NCBI GenBank assembly: GCA_022402445.1 | Contig: JAKRSF010000006.1 | Coordinates: forward strand, 62,001 to 126,000 | From: Cyanobacteriota bacterium | Lineage (GTDB): Bacteria > Cyanobacteriota > Cyanobacteriia > CACIAM-69d | Direction: 5' to 3' | Length of the DNA: 64,000 bases | In this document: piece after piece, positions 61,348 through 64,000 of the stretch | How positions within the stretch are numbered: position 1 is the stretch's first letter | Layout of the letters: every line of letters starts with the position of its first letter | Notes under the pieces: model-generated | What the model was told of the DNA's origin: nothing | The model's input: the letters and a program-made list of their open reading frames with translations, nothing else | Database searches by the model: none | Made by a program: the position numbers and the translations under genes

Positions 61348-64000
61348 ATGGTTGCTAAATTTCTGCGGCAGTTAGGCCAGCACCGAGGCCGAGGCCGCCC
61401 CGCCAAACCCCATCGCCCCATCTCCCTGAGGACTCTACAGATTGCGCCGCTGGTGGTGCAGGTGGTGGCGGCGGTGAGCCTGGTGGGCTTTTTGTCCTAC
61501 CGCAATGGGCGATCGGCGGTGGATGACCTGTCGGCGCGGCTGCGCAGCGAAATTAGCGAAAGTATTGTTAGTCAGATCCAGACCTATCTGGCGGCCCCCC
61601 GGCTGATTGCCCAGATCGACGCCGATGCCCTGACCCTGGGGAGTTTGGAGGTGGACGATCCGGCGGCGCTGGCGCGGCGTTTTTGGACCCAGCGGCAGTT
61701 GTTTGACCCGGTGGAGGTGTCGGCGATCTACCTGGGTCTGGAGGATGGGCGCTTTACGGGGCTGGGGTTTCAGGATAATCAACGGTGGCAGGTGGGCCGC
61801 GCGGGGCCGGAGACGGGGGGCCGGTTCTTTAGCTATGGCACCGCTGGGGATGGGACGCCGACAGCGCTGGTGGAGCGGGGGGATGCCTATGATCCGACGG
61901 GGCGGCCCTGGTACCGGAAGGCGGTGGCGGCGGGGCGGGCGACCTGGAGTGAGGTCTATGTGGATTTCAAGGAGAAGCGCCTCAAGCTGACCCTGGCGCG
62001 CCCGCTCTACGATCGCGAGAATCAACTGCTGGGGGTGTTGGGGGTGGATTTTGTCCTGTCCCACATCTGGCAATTTCTGGAGCAGTTGGAGATTAGCCCC
62101 AATGCCCAGATGTTTGTGGTCGATCGCGGGGGGGATTTGATTGCCCTGTCGTCGGGCGATCGCCCCTTTGTGGTGCGGGGGGAGCAGGTGGAGCGGCTGG
62201 CGGCGATCGCGGCTCCGGTCCCGGCGGTGCGCGAGGCGGTGCGGCAACTGCGCCAGCGCTACGGCACCTATGAACGGCTGGCGGAACCGCAGCAGTTGGA
62301 TCTGAAGCTCGATGGCCAGTGGTATTGGGTGCAGACGATGCCGATCCGCGATCCGGGGGGCCTGACCTGGACGGTGGTGACCCTGGTGCCGCGATCGGAT
62401 TTCATGGGCCAGATCGAGGCGGGGGCCTGGGGGACGGTGGCCGTGTGCGTTGCGGCGATCGCGATCGCGATCGCGACGGGGCTGATGGCGGCGCGGCGGA
62501 TTTCCCAGCCGGTGGCGGAACTCCAGCGGGCGGCGCGGGCCTGGGGGCAGGGCCAGTGGCAGGTGACGGCGGCGGTGCGATCGCCTCGGGAACTGGAGGA
62601 TTTGGCCCTGGTGTTTCAGCGGATGGCCGTGCAAATTGCCGACTCGTTCCAGCGGCTAGAGGACCACAACGACGAACTGAAGCGGCTTGATCGGCTCAAA
62701 AATGAATTCCTCGCCAACACGTCCCACGAACTGCGCACCCCCCTCAATGGCACCATCGGCCTGGTGGAGAGCACCCTCGATGGCAGCGCTGGCCCCCTGA
62801 CGGACCTCCAGCGGGAGAATCTGGCGGCGGTGGCCCGCAGTAGCTATCGCCTGCTGGGGCTGGTGAATGACATCCTGGATTTTTCGGCCCTGGATCAGGG
62901 GCACCTGCGGCTGGAACCGAGGGCGGTGGCGATCGCGCCGGAACTGGAGGCAGTGCTGGCGATCCACCAGGCCACGGCCCAGGCCAAGGAGCTCACCCTC
63001 ACGGTGGATCTGCCGCCGGATTTGCCCGCCCTCTGGGTCGATCCGCGTCGCCTCCAGCAGATTTTGCATAACCTCATCGGCAATGCCCTCAAGTTCACCG
63101 ATCGCGGCGGCATCACGATCCAAGCCCAACTCCCAACGGTCCGCGATCGCCCGGAGGCGGGGGATCCAATCACCGGCCCCCTGCACCTGAGCATCCGCGA
63201 CACGGGCATCGGCATCCCCGCCGAAAAGCTCGACCAAATTTTTAATGCCTTTGAACAGGTGGACGGCTCCGACACCCGGCGGGCGGGGGGTACGGGGCTG
63301 GGGCTGGCGATCGCGCGGCAACTGGCGATCCAGCAGGGGGGCACCATCGAGGTCACCTCCACCGTCGGCCAGGGGACAACCTTCACCTTGACCCTGCCCA
63401 CCACGGCGGAGCAACCGAGGGCTGTGGCACCCCCGCTGCCTGGGGGCGATGGCCGCACCGTCCAGCGTTTGTTACCCACGGCCGATCGCGCGATCGCCCC
63501 GACCCCAACTAATCCTTCAACCGAGCCTCCACCCGAGCCTCCAACACCGGTAGAAGTGATGGCCCCCGCGCGATCGCACCCCCCCGACCGCGCCCTCAAC
63601 CCAGCCACCGATGCCGCCGGTCCCATCTGGGCGACCCCCCGCGATCGGCCCCAGGGCAACCGCTTCACGATCCTGATCGTGGACGACGAGCCCATCAACC
63701 TCCAGGTCTTGCGGAACTATCTAGCCCTGGAAAACTACCGCATCGAACAGGCGGAGGACGGCCCCAGCGTCCTGAGCTTGATCAACAACGGCCTGCGCCC
63801 GGACCTGGTGATGCTCGATGTGATGATGCCCGGGATGAGCGGCTACGAGGTGGCGCGCAAACTGCGGGAGCGGTTCCCCACCCACGAACTGCCGATTTTG
63901 ATGATCACGGCCAAAAACCAAATCGCCGATCTGGTGGCCGGGTTCGACGCGGGGGCCAATGATTACCTCACCAAGCCCGCTTCAAAGCAGGAAGTCCTCG
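61348..64000 (+). CDS. Hybrid sensor histidine kinase, cut by the window end
   Basis: At least 884 residues from ATG 61348; the frame is open at the right edge. Order: first membrane helix (about 36-55, VVQVVAAVSLVGFLSY), an extracytoplasmic Cache-type sensor (about 60-355, YDPTGRPWYRKAV is the typical motif), a second helix (about 360-380), HAMP linker, histidine kinase domain with phospho-acceptor His460 (NTSHELRTPLNG), ATP-binding domain (NALKFTDRGG, DTGIGIPAEK, GGTGLGLAI), a Pro-rich linker, and a receiver domain from about 772 with D779-D780 and phospho-acceptor near D824 (VMLDVMMPGMSG). The ligand is unknown. More domains may follow beyond 64000. Confidence 0.92.
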   Translation, partial: MVAKFLRQLGQHRGRGRPAKPHRPISLRTLQIAPLVVQVVAAVSLVGFLSYRNGRSAVDDLSARLRSEISESIVSQIQTYLAAPRLIAQIDADALTLGSLEVDDPAALARRFWTQRQLFDPVEVSAIYLGLEDGRFTGLGFQDNQRWQVGRAGPETGGRFFSYGTAGDGTPTALVERGDAYDPTGRPWYRKAVAAGRATWSEVYVDFKEKRLKLTLARPLYDRENQLLGVLGVDFVLSHIWQFLEQLEISPNAQMFVVDRGGDLIALSSGDRPFVVRGEQVERLAAIAAPVPAVREAVRQLRQRYGTYERLAEPQQLDLKLDGQWYWVQTMPIRDPGGLTWTVVTLVPRSDFMGQIEAGAWGTVAVCVAAIAIAIATGLMAARRISQPVAELQRAARAWGQGQWQVTAAVRSPRELEDLALVFQRMAVQIADSFQRLEDHNDELKRLDRLKNEFLANTSHELRTPLNGTIGLVESTLDGSAGPLTDLQRENLAAVARSSYRLLGLVNDILDFSALDQGHLRLEPRAVAIAPELEAVLAIHQATAQAKELTLTVDLPPDLPALWVDPRRLQQILHNLIGNALKFTDRGGITIQAQLPTVRDRPEAGDPITGPLHLSIRDTGIGIPAEKLDQIFNAFEQVDGSDTRRAGGTGLGLAIARQLAIQQGGTIEVTSTVGQGTTFTLTLPTTAEQPRAVAPPLPGGDGRTVQRLLPTADRAIAPTPTNPSTEPPPEPPTPVEVMAPARSHPPDRALNPATDAAGPIWATPRDRPQGNRFTILIVDDEPINLQVLRNYLALENYRIEQAEDGPSVLSLINNGLRPDLVMLDVMMPGMSGYEVARKLRERFPTHELPILMITAKNQIADLVAGFDAGANDYLTKPASKQEVL

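Noticed and set aside
61435-62634. 399-codon minus-strand frame opposite the histidine kinase
   Set aside because: His, Arg and Pro-rich shadow; the plus-strand frame carries all kinase motifs.

Overview
The window is a stretch of a GC-rich cyanobacterial chromosome. The evidence is direct: a psbK gene (photosystem II protein K), a response regulator that reads as the circadian/energy-transfer regulator RpaA, a Ycf66-family protein, several families known only or mainly from cyanobacteria (DUF3172, DUF3370, DUF1816, the Sll1797-type chorismate lyase), and a very high density of the octamer GCGATCGC (HIP1), a cyanobacterial hallmark. Species cannot be told from the sequence. There is no rRNA, CRISPR array, transposase or prophage module; one tRNA (Leu-GAG) and the small SRP RNA are present.

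Layout. 0-6.8 kb: a nitrate/bicarbonate-type ABC binding lipoprotein at the left edge, a class I (archaeal-type) lysyl-tRNA synthetase, a 47-residue protein behind a candidate RpaB-type promoter, aroQ, aspS and a GNAT acetyltransferase. 6.9-12.1 kb: an accessory block with a single-chain MmeI-like restriction-modification enzyme whose specificity half has foreign base composition, a PIN toxin with its probable antitoxin, and a PD-(D/E)XK-like orphan. 12-17 kb: a FAD-oxidoreductase/SLH fusion and a WD40 protein. 17.0-19.2 kb: an AT-rich, HIP1-free island with a split membrane/coiled-coil gene and an attC-like sequence at its end. 19.2-28 kb: leuD, small membrane proteins, a HAS-barrel-like protein, rpaA, a nuclease-fold protein with an altered active site, the tightly divergent dapF/hfq pair, DUF3172 and psbK. 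28-41 kb: a polytopic GT-C-like protein, an FTR1 iron permease, an SDR, a DICT/degenerate HD-GYP protein, a pentapeptide-repeat protein, anmK, a Zur-box-preceded znuA, a glycerophosphodiesterase, a diguanylate cyclase and Ycf66. 41-50 kb: a Ski2-like helicase, an aspartic protease lipoprotein, carA, and a coupled STAS-mini-RNase III-rlmB operon whose first gene seems to start at AUC; then DUF1816, a 2H phosphoesterase and ffs. 50-64 kb: small unknown proteins, a CPBP protease, a four-ACT lysC, two glycosyltransferases, chorismate lyase, DUF3370, tRNA-Leu, a DUF815-type ATPase and a hybrid histidine kinase cut by the right edge.

How it fits together. Most genes are housekeeping: amino-acid biosynthesis (aroQ, leuD, dapF, lysC), translation and RNA processing (lysK, aspS, mrnC, rlmB, ffs, hfq), pyrimidine/arginine supply (carA), wall recycling (anmK), plastoquinone head-group supply (chorismate lyase) and metal uptake (FTR1, ZnuA). 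Signalling is represented by rpaA, the GGDEF protein, the DICT protein, the STAS protein and the hybrid kinase. The two regions that look acquired are the restriction/toxin block and the AT-rich 17-19 kb island. Starts were often moved inward from the longest open frame to a codon with a Shine-Dalgarno match or a signal peptide.
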